Assembly: GCF_029227915.1 (NCBI RefSeq)
Contig: NC_079883.1
Coordinates: forward strand, 24,864,001 to 24,928,000
Reading direction: 5' to 3'
Source of the DNA: Hydractinia symbiolongicarpus
Lineage: Eukaryota; Cnidaria; Hydrozoa; Anthoathecata; Hydractiniidae
Length of the DNA: 64,000 nucleotides
The notes under the pieces were generated by a model that did not search any database, was not told where the DNA came from, and saw nothing but the letters and a program-made list of their open reading frames with translations. Position numbers and translations under genes: made by a program. This document shows positions 39,410 to 47,625 of this stretch, in pieces. Position 1 is the first letter of the stretch. Each line of letters begins with the position of its first letter.

Positions 39410-39538
39410 TTGCTGCTGATCATAACACAATGTCACTAAAAACTATTCTCGTCATTGTAGCAGGTGTTTTAGTACTACTTTTTGCGTCAGTACTTGTCTT
39501 GAGGCGAAAAATGTGGTCGCAAAGAATAAAAAGGCCTG
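39410..39538 (+). CDS. receptor exon: transmembrane segment
   Basis: Acceptor TTTTTTATAG (AG at 39408-39409), phase 1 as expected from the kringle exon, and a possible donor GTTAGT from 39539, again phase 1. The exon encodes a short stalk, a hydrophobic span ILVIVAGVLVLLFASVLVL, and a basic stop-transfer RRK, giving a type I membrane protein. If the donor is not used, the frame stops two codons later and leaves a cytoplasmic tail of about a dozen residues. No tyrosine-kinase exon was found downstream before the LRR gene. The Polinton lies about 75 bases after this exon. Confidence 0.76.
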
Positions 39539-39608
39539 GTTAGTAGATTAGAGAGTTTGTTTACTTTCACTGCTAAAATGTTTGCCATAAAGTAATGACT
39601 TACCACTA

Positions 39609-39614
39609 GAACAA
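39609..39614. other. target-site duplication, left of Polinton
   Basis: GAACA(A) precedes the left inverted repeat and is repeated right of the element (57693-57698). Five bases are unambiguous; the sixth (A, 39614) could be either duplication or element. Polintons normally make 6-bp duplications and start with AG. Confidence 0.7.
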
Positions 39615-40015
39615 GCTAGAGTAGCACCCCCATATAAACAGGTTTTAGGTTTTCAACGGTCAAACCCCCATTAAAAAACGCTGCTTTTAGACCCCAAAAA
39701 AATCTGCGACGTCACAGATTTCATCATACCTCAAATGAGTAATCACAGATTTCATCATGCCTCAAATGAGTAAACAATAGCAACAAACGCGCAAATCTGT
39801 TTGAATAGGGAAATCCCCTACTCAAATTGCGTCCACCTCAAAAAAAACTCCGAAAGTCTAAAATCTGTATATAATAAAGAGATATGAGTTGGTTTAAGAA
39901 TGCAATCAGTAAGTTATATAGCGCTGTATCAGCGCCAGTAGCAGCAACTCGCGATGCCCTTGCAGGTCGACTACAGAGCGTGCGAGACACTGTTAGGCAT
40001 TATTATAACAGGGCG
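39614..40015 (+). repeat. Polinton left terminal inverted repeat
   Basis: Matches the reverse complement of 57290-57692 with few mismatches. It runs through 270 bases of non-coding sequence and on into the first ~44 codons of the terminal gene. It contains an AATAAA-like box just before the start codon and a duplicated 31-base unit. Confidence 0.92.
39713..39774 (+). repeat. 31-base tandem duplication within the inverted repeat
   Basis: Two units beginning CACAGATTTCATCAT and containing CCTCAAATGAGTAA, one base different. The same pair is present in the right repeat (about 57531-57595). A subterminal tandem motif could be a protein-binding site for replication or integration; that role is inference. 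Confidence 0.7.
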
Positions 40016-41263
40016 AGGGGGAGGCTTGGTTACGGTCAAGCCCTGAAAGCCACCGTTGAAGATGTAGATTTGGCTTTAGAAAATGCAGCTAAAAATGGTC
40101 ACATCGAGATTGTTAAGCTGTGCAAAGAGTGGGGTGCGACGGACTTTGATTTGGCTCTAGAAAATGCAGCTAAAAATGGTCACATCGAGATTGTTAAGCT
40201 GTGTAAAGAGTGGGGTGCGACGGATTTTGATTTGTCCATGGGACTTGCAGCTCTCAATGGTCACATCGAGATTGTTAAGATGTTCAAAGAGTGGGGTGCG
40301 ACGGACTTTGATTTGGCTCTAGAAAATGCAGCTAAAAATGGTCACATCGAGATTGTTAAGCTGTGTAAAGAGTGGGGTGCAACGAACTTTGATTGGGCCA
40401 TGGGACTTGCAGCTAAAAATGGTCACATCGAGATTGTTAAGCTGTGCAAAGAGTGGGGTGCGACGGATTTTGATTTGTCCATGGGACTTGCAGCTCTCAA
40501 TGGTCACATCGAGATTGTTAAACTGTGCAAAGAATGGGGTGCGACAGACTTTGATTGGGCTCTAGAAAGTGCAGCTGAAAATGGTCACATCGAGATGGTT
40601 AAGCTGTGCAAAGAGTGGGGTGCGACGGATTTTGATTTGTCCATGGGACTTGCAGCTCTCAATGGTCAGATCGAGATTGTTAAACTGTGCAAAGAATGGG
40701 GTGCGACAGACTTTGATTGGGCTCTAGAAAGTGCAGCTGAAAATGGTCACATCGAGATTGTTAAACTGTGCAAAGAGTGGGGTGCGACAGATTTTGATTG
40801 GGCCATGAACCTTGCAGCTGAAAATAGTGACATTGAGATTGTTAAACTGTGCAAAGAGTGGGGTGCGACAGAGTTTAATTGGGCTCTAGAAAGTGCAGCT
40901 GAAAATGGTCACATCGAGATTGTTAAACTGTGCAAAGAGTGGGGTGCGACAGATTTTGAGTGGGCCATGAACCTTGCAGCTGAAAATAGTCACATTGAGA
41001 TTGTTAAACTGTGCAAAGAGTGGGGTGCGACAGAGTTTAATGGGACCATGAGACTTGCAGCTGAAAATGGTCACATCGAGATTGTTGTATTGCTGCGTGG
41101 TTTTGATGTCATTCATGATGAATTGCTGCGGCATCATCACAAGCGTAATTTATATGCAAAACTATGGAATGAGGTACTGCCAGTGGCGTGGCATCCGGAT
41201 CGATTTTGGAATTGGTGTGTAGATGAGGAAGAAAAACGCGAGATATCTAAATTATGGAAGTAA
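39884..41263 (+). CDS. ankyrin-type repeat protein of 27-residue units
   Basis: 459 residues. The N-terminus MSWFKNAISKLYSAVSAP is encoded in the inverted repeat and is nearly identical to that of PolB at the other end. From residue 63 there are twelve 27-residue units (core NGHIEIVKLCKEWGATDFD) and a thirteenth degenerate one. These are short ankyrin-like units of the kind common in large DNA viruses and Polintons. The C-terminal ~45 residues are different: HHHKRNLYAKLWNE, then WHPDRFWNWC. The first ATG after the AATAAA box is the start. The frame is intact. It takes the terminal place where other Polintons often carry the integrase. Ankyrin proteins of viruses usually bind host factors; no target can be inferred. 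Confidence 0.85.
   Translation: MSWFKNAISKLYSAVSAPVAATRDALAGRLQSVRDTVRHYYNRARGRLGYGQALKATVEDVDLALENAAKNGHIEIVKLCKEWGATDFDLALENAAKNGHIEIVKLCKEWGATDFDLSMGLAALNGHIEIVKMFKEWGATDFDLALENAAKNGHIEIVKLCKEWGATNFDWAMGLAAKNGHIEIVKLCKEWGATDFDLSMGLAALNGHIEIVKLCKEWGATDFDWALESAAENGHIEMVKLCKEWGATDFDLSMGLAALNGQIEIVKLCKEWGATDFDWALESAAENGHIEIVKLCKEWGATDFDWAMNLAAENSDIEIVKLCKEWGATEFNWALESAAENGHIEIVKLCKEWGATDFEWAMNLAAENSHIEIVKLCKEWGATEFNGTMRLAAENGHIEIVVLLRGFDVIHDELLRHHHKRNLYAKLWNEVLPVAWHPDRFWNWCVDEEEKREISKLWK
40070..41122 (+). repeat. 81-bp tandem array encoding ankyrin units
   Basis: Thirteen units of 81 bases. Units 3, 6 and 8 and units 7, 9 and 11 are nearly identical at the DNA level, showing a ~162-base higher-order period and recent amplification. 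The copy number probably varies between copies and may be compressed in an assembly. Confidence 0.88.
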
Positions 41264-41314
41264 TGTCCAGTATTTTGATCCTGGTTGAGGTTTAAAAAAA
41301 TCTATAACAAAGAG

Positions 41315-41635
41315 ATGTCTTTCCTATCTGCAGAACAATTTGATGCCTTGAAATCAGAACACGAGAGCATTATGAAGTGGCGTGATGTTCCCACTGGAAT
41401 CATATTCAAAATTGAGTATGTTGAAGAGATCAAGACCAAAAAAGGTGATGCAACTGTCATCACATTGATCGATTGTGATGGTGAACGATTTCAAGCATGG
41501 GCAACGAGTGTACTGAGAGAAGCTTTGATAAGTCGAACAGGTCAGATGTTCATCAAATCACTGGGAAAGAAACAATCTACAAAGAATCCTGGTCAATTTT
41601 ACTATGATTACGACCTTGTGGAAGTGGAAGACTAA
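41315..41635 (+). CDS. conserved small Polinton protein, possible nucleic-acid-binding (OB-like)
   Basis: A 106-residue protein; the ATG at 41315 follows TATAACAAAGAG, and an in-frame upstream extension to 41285 lacks an ATG. It starts MSFLSAEQFDALKSEH and has a beta-rich middle (GIIFKIEYVEEI, ATVITLIDCDGERFQAW) and an acidic C-terminus. The alternation of strands around a DCDG turn fits a small OB-like fold, and the position among replication-type genes fits single-strand binding. Both are inference. It is followed by a hairpin at 41645-41670. Confidence 0.62.
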   Translation: MSFLSAEQFDALKSEHESIMKWRDVPTGIIFKIEYVEEIKTKKGDATVITLIDCDGERFQAWATSVLREALISRTGQMFIKSLGKKQSTKNPGQFYYDYDLVEVED

Positions 41636-41644
41636 AAAGTAATC

Positions 41645-41670
41645 TTTTGTGACTGGAGACAGTCACAAAA
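41645..41670 (+). terminator. intergenic hairpin
   Basis: Perfect 10-base arms TTTTGTGACT / AGTCACAAAA with a 6-base loop, just after the stop at 41635 and before the next start. Confidence 0.6.
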
Positions 41671-41707
41671 ACAACGAAAGCCTGGTTGTGCTCAGCTACA
41701 TAAACAA

Positions 41708-41980
41708 ATGGACAAACTGCGACAAGAAGCTAAAGCCTTAGGTCTCAAAGGGTACTCTACGTTGAAGCGAATAGACCTTGTTGAAGCCATATGCAAAGTC
41801 AAGTATAAGGATGCGTCGACACAAACGGACGGACCGTACTGCGAGCCTTGTGCTAAAATTGCATGGGAGAAAAATCTTGAACAATATTTGAGGGATCTCG
41901 CTAAAAAACAGCGACGTGTCGTATAGGATAGCGACTTGCTCATAGATCAAGATACGGGAGAAGTGATCGAAATTGTCTAG
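41708..41980 (+). pseudogene. SAP-like small protein with in-frame TAG
   Basis: The N-terminal ~30 residues (LRQEAKALGLKGYSTLKR, then DLVEAI) fit a SAP/Rho-N-type helix-extended-helix DNA-binding motif. A CEPCAK pair and a basic KKQRRVV stretch follow. A TAG at 41924 ends the first frame at 72 residues, but the same frame continues for 17 more acidic residues to TAG 41978, which also begins the next hairpin. The continuation reads like natural protein, so the first TAG is probably a nonsense mutation; a genuine short protein remains possible. Start at ATG 41708 after ACATAAACAA. Confidence 0.55.
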
Positions 41981-42002
41981 TATGTTGACCAACATATTAG
42001 AC
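41975..42002. terminator. hairpin between convergent genes
   Basis: Arms GTCTAGTATGTTG / CAACATATTAGAC (12 of 13 paired, the other G-T) around a two-base loop. It lies between the SAP-like gene (+) and the next minus-strand gene's end. Its core recurs at 44551-44584. Confidence 0.65.
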
Positions 42003-42022
42003 TCTGTAAGCGGGTGGAGACT

Positions 42023-42687
42023 CTAAGTAGCGCTGGCATACTGCGCAGATTGAAGTTTTTTCAAAATTTCATCTTTGGCTTCTTGCCTGCCTTGTGCCAC
42101 CAACTCTGCGCGTTCATTCTCGTTGATGGATTTCACAGCTTTTTTCGTTCGTTGTCGGATCTTCTCCTTCAGCAACATGTAGCGCTGTTTTTCCTGCATG
42201 ATCCATGTAAACTCGTAGTCTGAAATTGTACCATCTTGGATAGCTCTGGAAATCTTATCGTATACAGTGTCTAGCTTCGACTCTGCCAGGAGTTTGATGC
42301 ATTCGTGCTTGTGCACCTTGTGCTCTAGTCGCTTCGAGGCATTCTTGAGACCTACTTCGCCCATGCCCACTGCAAGAGCCGCGGCTTCAAGACCAATTGC
42401 TATGGGGGCTCCGAATCCGGTTGCAAGCGTGGCAATACCTGCTGCGGAGGTGATGACAGTAACAGCAATCAGGCCATGATCAGCATAGCGAAGCCCTATC
42501 CCCAAAGCTTGAACTTTTTGTAGAGTTTTTCTCTCTCTTTGATCTCACCACGCAAGTACTGTTCCACCTCCTCGATCTTTTTTAGTCTGTATACCTGACT
42601 TTCTTGCTCCTGCGGAGCCGCCAGGCGATCAGGCTCATGCTCAGGCGCACTTGGCGGCAAAGTTGGGTAAAGCTTCATATCTGCCAT
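42023..42687 (-). pseudogene. conserved Polinton membrane/coiled-coil protein, frameshifted
   Basis: The gene starts at ATG 42687 (context AGAATAAATGG) with a Pro-rich acidic leader containing PDRLAAPQEQES, followed by a charged helix ending LYKKFKLWG and a TAG. The protein continues one base back in frame from about 42505: YADHGLIAV, a Gly/Ala-rich hydrophobic stretch (about 45 residues, possibly two membrane spans), then long charged helices ending at 42023. The two parts make one ~220-residue protein separated by a net loss of one base. I know this family as a recurrent Polinton gene of unknown function, and a virion membrane or core role is a guess. The stop lies next to the hairpin at 41975-42002. 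Confidence 0.6.
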
Positions 42688-43359
42688 TTATTCTAGGAGT
42701 AAATGCATCGTAATTCCGACGAACGAAACATTTTTTTCATGATGATGCTCGTCCGTCAGCATGAACTCCAGTCTGTCTGTTGAGCCTTTCAAAGGAAGGT
42801 AGATTGGAGTGTCAAAATTCCATGTAAGCATGTCTCCCCATGCGTTTAACTCTTTGGTGGGAAGCAAAGCAAGAATTTTTGATTTCTTCCCATCGAGTAG
42901 GCAATCGTCTTCATCCAGCTGGGGGCAAACGAGTCTCAATCTTTGGTACACGTCAGTTTTGTAGAAGCTGTCATAGTCGCCTTTGGTAAAGTACTTTTTT
43001 GCAGGGTCGTAGGGTAGCCCCATAAGCTCCTGAAGTTTTCGATGGATTACCACAGTATACCCGTCACTAACCCTAAGCCTGCATAGTCCATTTTTCAGGA
43101 CAAACAGCTTAATCTTGTCCCCTGCCTGGCTATTGACGATGGTTGCCAAATCCTCTATCGTGTATAGACCGTTCATAATTTTAATTCTAGTCTCTGTCTG
43201 ATCAGGCCCTGTCCTACGAATGACAAAATCATTGTCGCTGTAAAGGTTCAGCCATACGGGCCTGATACTTATCGATTTCAGGGCAATTCTCGTGTCTTGC
43301 ACTAGGTAATCGTCAAAAATCGTAGGCTTCTCTATATCCGTGACATACAGCTGTCTCAT
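42688..43359 (-). CDS. penton (minor capsid) protein, single jelly roll
   Basis: 223 intact residues. The order of beta-rich segments and the ending DRLEFMLTDEHHHEKNVSF followed by a hydrophobic terminal strand (ITMHLLLE) match Polinton and adintovirus penton-type proteins, whose last strands commonly read 'LxFxLTDxxG...fxgxxxxLhl'. The N-terminus (RIALKSISI) also fits the first strands. It would occupy the five-fold vertices of the capsid built from the major capsid protein at 45966. It starts at ATG 43359 and is divergent from the 43377 gene, with a 17-base gap centred on TTCTTTAAAAGAA. It ends directly before the start of the next minus-strand gene (42687). Confidence 0.72.
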   Translation of the reverse strand: MRQLYVTDIEKPTIFDDYLVQDTRIALKSISIRPVWLNLYSDNDFVIRRTGPDQTETRIKIMNGLYTIEDLATIVNSQAGDKIKLFVLKNGLCRLRVSDGYTVVIHRKLQELMGLPYDPAKKYFTKGDYDSFYKTDVYQRLRLVCPQLDEDDCLLDGKKSKILALLPTKELNAWGDMLTWNFDTPIYLPLKGSTDRLEFMLTDEHHHEKNVSFVGITMHLLLE

Positions 43360-43376
43360 GTTTCTTTAAAAGAAGC
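43360..43376. promoter_or_regulatory. 17-base divergent promoter gap
   Basis: The two start codons (43359 minus, 43377 plus) are separated only by TTTCTTTAAAAGAAGC-like sequence, which is almost self-complementary. Any promoter must be inside this gap or within the opposite genes. Confidence 0.5.
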
Positions 43377-44525
43377 ATGAACATTTATAGCTATAACCAC
43401 AAGGCAAAATACAAGTCCAATAGAGGCGAATGGCCTCTCGGTGTAATTAATCTGGAGCATCAAGACCACTACGTTTCTACAGAATCGCACATTCCCGTGA
43501 CGTTCACGAAATACCCAATAAAAGTCCCCACTAACCTGTTGAACGACCCTGTAAGTGTAAATTGGACCGGTCAAGCCCTTGGCTACTGGAATATACAAGT
43601 TAATTTCGCTTGTCATTGCGCTAGCACCGCCCTGGGTATATCCGCCAAACACTTGAATGGCTCCGTGCCTCTCATCAACAGTATCTTTAAAATCCACGTC
43701 TATTACCACATGCGGCGTATCCTAGCGAGAATGAAGGTACCCATGCCACACGATGACGGCTTTTCCCAATACGAGAACCCCTACTCTACATCTGGATATG
43801 CCCAGATTTGTCGTGAATATGGTGCCGACCCCAATGCCCAATACAAGTTTAAGGCTCTCATGTCCTCGCTCACAAATGGTAGATGGTGGCCGCAAGTAGA
43901 TAGTGATTGGGCCAAGTTTATCATGCCTACGAGCCAAGGCCTGACATCGGAAGGTCTGACGAAGCTTAGCGAGAGTATGCTTGTTTACGTGATTTTACTA
44001 CTAGGGTCCCAAGCTGATGCCAAGGCATCCCTTATAGGTTCGGATGCTGACAATTTCACAGCGAGACAGATACTACTACAGAAATTCGAAGCCATGGTAC
44101 AACGTGAGGAGAACGTAGGTCACGATATCACCGAGTTTCAAAAGGTGCTTCAATATGCCAGGACCCCAGTGAATTTTGCCGTGATGCACCACATGTACAT
44201 GCTACCATCCGATATGAACCTGCGTATTGGTAAAATTGTTGGGTATAACAACAACATCTTGATTGCGCCGGCGAGTGCGATGCTTGGCATAAGGCTAGAC
44301 CTAAACAACAAGCCCATTACCACACAGCCTCGGGGTTTAAAACGAGTCAGGTCACCACCTGGGCAAGAAATATCGAGGGGTGGTGCCAACCTAACCCGGG
44401 GGTCTGAAAAGATGCCACCGATACCTCAGTCAGGTCTAGGAGATGGAAACCCTCACGAGGACACCAAGGCCACCTTGGTTACTGCAGGGGTAGGTCTCAT
44501 CTTAGCATATCTATGGCTTAAATAA
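43377..44525 (+). CDS. conserved Polinton protein of unknown function with C-terminal membrane anchor
   Basis: 382 residues, intact. The first two thirds are globular (HVYYHMRRILARMKVPMP, a central GRWWPQVDSDW, and later YMLPSDMNLRIGKIVGYNN). The last ~80 residues are Pro/Arg/Gly-rich and disordered, ending in one hydrophobic span (LVTAGVGLILAYLWL). This combination recurs in Polintons of marine invertebrates next to the penton gene. I know of no biochemical assignment; a virion-associated membrane protein is a reasonable guess. An opposite-strand frame (43356-43709) is a shadow. The stop is followed by the hairpin at 44551-44584. Confidence 0.68.
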   Translation: MNIYSYNHKAKYKSNRGEWPLGVINLEHQDHYVSTESHIPVTFTKYPIKVPTNLLNDPVSVNWTGQALGYWNIQVNFACHCASTALGISAKHLNGSVPLINSIFKIHVYYHMRRILARMKVPMPHDDGFSQYENPYSTSGYAQICREYGADPNAQYKFKALMSSLTNGRWWPQVDSDWAKFIMPTSQGLTSEGLTKLSESMLVYVILLLGSQADAKASLIGSDADNFTARQILLQKFEAMVQREENVGHDITEFQKVLQYARTPVNFAVMHHMYMLPSDMNLRIGKIVGYNNNILIAPASAMLGIRLDLNNKPITTQPRGLKRVRSPPGQEISRGGANLTRGSEKMPPIPQSGLGDGNPHEDTKATLVTAGVGLILAYLWLK

Positions 44526-44550
44526 AGGTGCTCATGCTGAGCCGCAAGGC

Positions 44551-44584
44551 GATCTAATATGTTTTTTTGTCAACATACTAGATC
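44551..44584. terminator. hairpin between convergent genes
   Basis: Arms GATCTAATATGTT / AACATACTAGATC (12 of 13 paired), loop of T-rich 8 bases, between the ends of the 43377 (+) and 44587 (-) genes. It shares the AACATAYTAGA core with 41975-42002. Confidence 0.68.
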
Positions 44585-44586
44585 AT

Positions 44587-45932
44587 CTACGACTTCTTGC
44601 CTCTCTTATATGCCACAACAAAAGCAGCAGCAGCGGCAGCGATTGCCATGTATAGATGCTTGGCTACATATTCGACAACTTTTGCAGCCACTCTGAAAAA
44701 GAACGAGACAACCGTGCCAATAATCCCTGGTAGCACCGCACCTGCCTTACCTGCCAGGTATTTCAAAAATTTTCCAAGCCTTTCCAGCTGTTTTTGTATA
44801 AAACCTTTTTTTCCAGCGGCACTTCCTCCTGCGCCTGTTGCGGAACCACCACCTGTAACTGCGAGTACGATGGTGGAAGTCAGTAGACCAACAGCCGAGA
44901 GGATGCTTGCTATAGTAATCCCTTGCTCCTTGAACAAGATTCTAGGCTTTTCAGCTAGAGATTTATCGCCTTCTGCGATTTTCATCAGCGTTTCCTTAAT
45001 TGCTTTCAGTTGGCTCTGAGTGTCAGATGATAGTAAACCGTGTGCTTCTCGTACTGCTTCCTTTTGATCTTGGAGTCGTTCTAGATCTTCCCTAGCCTTT
45101 GCAATGTCTTCGTTCCAGATAGTTTGCTGTTCCTCTGATACTCCAGGTGTAGCTTTCTTCGTATCAAGCCCTTTCACCCTGGCTTCTGTTTTGGCGATCT
45201 CGCTGTCGTAGAAGATCATCTTGCTTTTCAAGTGCTTCAGGTTACCCCTTAGTGTTTGAAGCTCGAGGTTGAGCCCTCTTCTTTCACGCTCTGTGAAGGC
45301 TTGCTCTTACTGAGCCGCTAGGCGATCGCTGGCGCCAAAGGGAGTCTCTTGTTCCTGCGGAGCCGCTACAGGCTCTCCGTTTCATCAAGGACGTTCTCGA
45401 GCAGCGGCATCATTTCGATATCATCGGCCTTATCTTGCTCTTGCTGAGCCGCTAGGCGATCAACGTGAACAATCTCGTTAAGGAGTTTCTGAGCCATTGC
45501 TTTACTGCCTTTGTTTGGTGTAGTATAGTCGGTAAACCCCATGGCTCGCAAGCAATTTGTACCTAACCTCCTCCGTATCTCGGCAACGCTCCTCAATTCA
45601 CCATGCCTTTTCGTGATCTCTATGCCATCGAAAAGAAGCTGGTTTCCTCGTGCCTCAAACTCGTTGTAATATCTCGCGATTGGCTGCCCCAGCTCCTCAC
45701 CAAGGTGTTCGTAAAGATCGTCGACCTTTGATTTTAGTAGCTCTTCCCTCTGCCTTGTCGTGGTGTCTCGTTGACCCTACTCTTGCTCCTGATGCTCTTG
45801 CAGAGGCGCCAGGCGATCTGGCGTTAGCGTGGAGCTGGCAAAAGGCTGGAGCCTACTGAAAGATCCATCCTCGTCTGGAATGTTTTCCTCTGGCGTAAAG
45901 TCGTCTCCTTCGTATATTGGATTAACCGGCAT
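44587..45932 (-). pseudogene. large coiled-coil membrane protein of Polintons, broken by two stops and a frame change
   Basis: ATG 45932 (CAAATAAATG context) opens MPVNPIYEGDDFTPEEN. A TAG at 45779 interrupts; the same frame continues through ITKRHGELRSVAEIRRRLG (from ~45625) to a stop at 45366. The protein resumes one base back, meets a TAA at 45309, and goes on through a long charged coiled coil (~45300-44960), EQGITIASILSAVGLLTS (membrane span), a Gly/Ala/Ser linker, a Leu-rich helix, and a C-terminal span before KRGKKS. Together this is a ~448-codon gene. I recognise the family as a standard Polinton protein without known function. It contains three copies of a DRLAxQxEQ-type motif. The arrangement suggests a virion membrane or scaffold protein (inference). 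Confidence 0.66.
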
Positions 45933-45965
45933 TTATTTGAAACGAAAATCAGCTAATAATAAAGC

Positions 45966-47209
45966 ATGAGTAACATATTCGGAACTAAGCTCGATCCCTA
46001 CGCGGAGATTAAAACAATGATGGCTATGAAAGGGAAGAAGCAGCGTGTAAAAGTAAGTCATGTGCCTAGTACGATTAATCAGAACGAGGACTTGTATGTT
46101 GACATCCCCAACATGGGGCAGAACGATGTAATTTTTCCAGGCAGTATCAAACTACTTTTCGATCTGGAACTTACGGGAACAAACACGAAGCGCACTATCG
46201 TCAGCAATATAGGTAAATCCTTGGTGCAAAATCTTCGTATCACTTTGAATGGCAACGAGGTGCAAAATATTAGCGACTACAGGGTGCTCGCTACCTACAA
46301 GGACCTATGGTTGCCCAAGTTTGATCGGGAAAACAACTTGATCCTAGAGGGGATCAATCCCAACGACGGTACAATACGCGCCCTACAGGTAAAAGCGACT
46401 GATCATGTAGGCACGGATGAGGAAAGAGCGATCGTCGCAGCTTACGGCAGCACGTTTTGTATTCCTCTAGGAAAAATGTTTGAATTGACACGAGACTTGC
46501 CGTTCTACCAGCCAGGGCTACACGATAGGCTGCAATTCGTTATACATTTTGCATCATATGGTGACGTTATCAAAGATGGTGGTACGGTGTCTTCAGGAAG
46601 CACGACAGCTAAACCCGCAGACAGTGCGTACAAGATCACTAATATCGCACTAGAGTTTGACAAGGTTAATAACGAGGGTCTCGTGAGCGCTATGATGTCA
46701 CGGTATAGTTGTTTGGCGCTACCCTATGAAAGGGTTCTCCGTAGCAAGGTTGTCACGATAAAAAAGGCTGATACCAGCTACAATTTGCAAATTGATACTC
46801 CAGTGGAAAAGTGAAGGCTTACTCGGGCGCTAACGAGGTGTTTCATAACCCAAAGATCGAAAAAATCTCGATCACTGTCGAGGGTGAGCCGAATGAACTC
46901 TACACGCACGCGATGCTCTCTAAAGATCACCTCGAGCAGATCGTAAACTTATTCGGTAGCCACGATTCAGGGGTGACAATTGGGCAGTTCATGACTGAGC
47001 GTTATGCGCTGTTTGTTGATTTCCGAGCATCACCTGATCATAGTCTCCATGGTTCTGGAAGGCAATTACAGAGATTGTCAGACGGTATAACCTTGCATAT
47101 GACAAAGAAAGCAGACGGAACAACGGGGGATATTAAATGCTACGTTTTCCTACTTCAAGATGCTCAGCTGAACATCTTAGATGGGCGTTTTCACAGTGTC
47201 GAATATTAA
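45966..47209 (+). pseudogene. major capsid protein (double jelly roll), one-base frame change
   Basis: The start ATG at 45966 follows AATAATAAAGC. Residues ~45-110 (IPNMGQNDVIFPGSIKLLFD, VSNIGKSLVQNLRITLNGNE, YKDLWLPKF) and ~160-195 (FCIPLGKMFELTRDLPFYQP, then LQFVIHFA) match the N-terminal jelly roll of Polinton and adintovirus hexon proteins. The first frame ends in TGA at 46812 after 282 residues. The C-terminal jelly roll continues without loss one base back (46796-47209: YTHAMLSKDHLEQIVNLFG, FVDFRASPDHSLHGSGR). The combined length of ~412 codons is on the short side for these proteins but complete at both ends. One base appears lost near GGAAAAGTGA. It would form the trimeric capsomers. 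Confidence 0.78.
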
Positions 47210-47216
47210 AATAAAG

Positions 47217-47615
47217 ATGGCAAGCATATTAATACTCACGGGTGGGGCTATAATCAATGCCCTCGCGTTTAGCGGATCGAATAACTTACTCAGTAAGCTG
47301 TCAGGCCATGGTGAGGCCGAGCGTAAAAAGCGTGATAAAGCAATTGAACAACTTCAAGCTGCTCAAGCACAGTGGGTAAGAGATCGGCAGGCAAAGATCG
47401 ATTGGTATAACTATCAACGAGAGCTGAAAAGGCAAGCTGGAGAGAGCTTGAAGGAGCTCGATGAAGGTATGAGAGACTATTACATTGCAACGATCGAGAA
47501 GGCTCCTAAGTTATCCGACTTCTACACGCCCAGCAAGCAGCAACAAGACGGTGAGCTAACGTTCATCGTTGGATCCTTAGCCCTCCTTGGTTTTGCAGTG
47601 TACAAGTTCGCCTAG
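47217..47615 (+). CDS. conserved small membrane protein of Polintons
   Basis: 132 residues from ATG 47217 (context AAAATAAAGATG, 7 bases after the capsid stop). It has a hydrophobic N-terminus (ASILILTGGAIINALAFSGS), a long charged coiled coil (AERKKRDKAIEQLQAAQAQW onward), and a C-terminal hydrophobic span (FIVGSLALLGFAVYKF). The ALAFSGSN start followed by the RKKRDKAIEQLQ helix is a recurring Polinton family, usually placed next to the capsid gene, of unknown function. It is probably a virion or assembly membrane protein. The frame extends upstream to 47181, but the first ATG with the AATAAA box is preferred. Confidence 0.7.
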   Translation: MASILILTGGAIINALAFSGSNNLLSKLSGHGEAERKKRDKAIEQLQAAQAQWVRDRQAKIDWYNYQRELKRQAGESLKELDEGMRDYYIATIEKAPKLSDFYTPSKQQQDGELTFIVGSLALLGFAVYKFA

Positions 47616-47625
47616 ACGGCGTAAA

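Noticed and set aside
40070-41122. CRISPR-like array
   Set aside because: Units are contiguous, coding and without unique spacers; this is a tandem coding repeat.
40326-41140. repetitive open frames on both strands within the ankyrin gene
   Set aside because: The 81-bp repeat keeps other frames open by chance; only the 39884 frame has a start context and a unique C-terminal domain.
43356-43709. 117-residue minus-strand open frame
   Set aside because: Antisense to the intact 43377 gene, no family features; a shadow.
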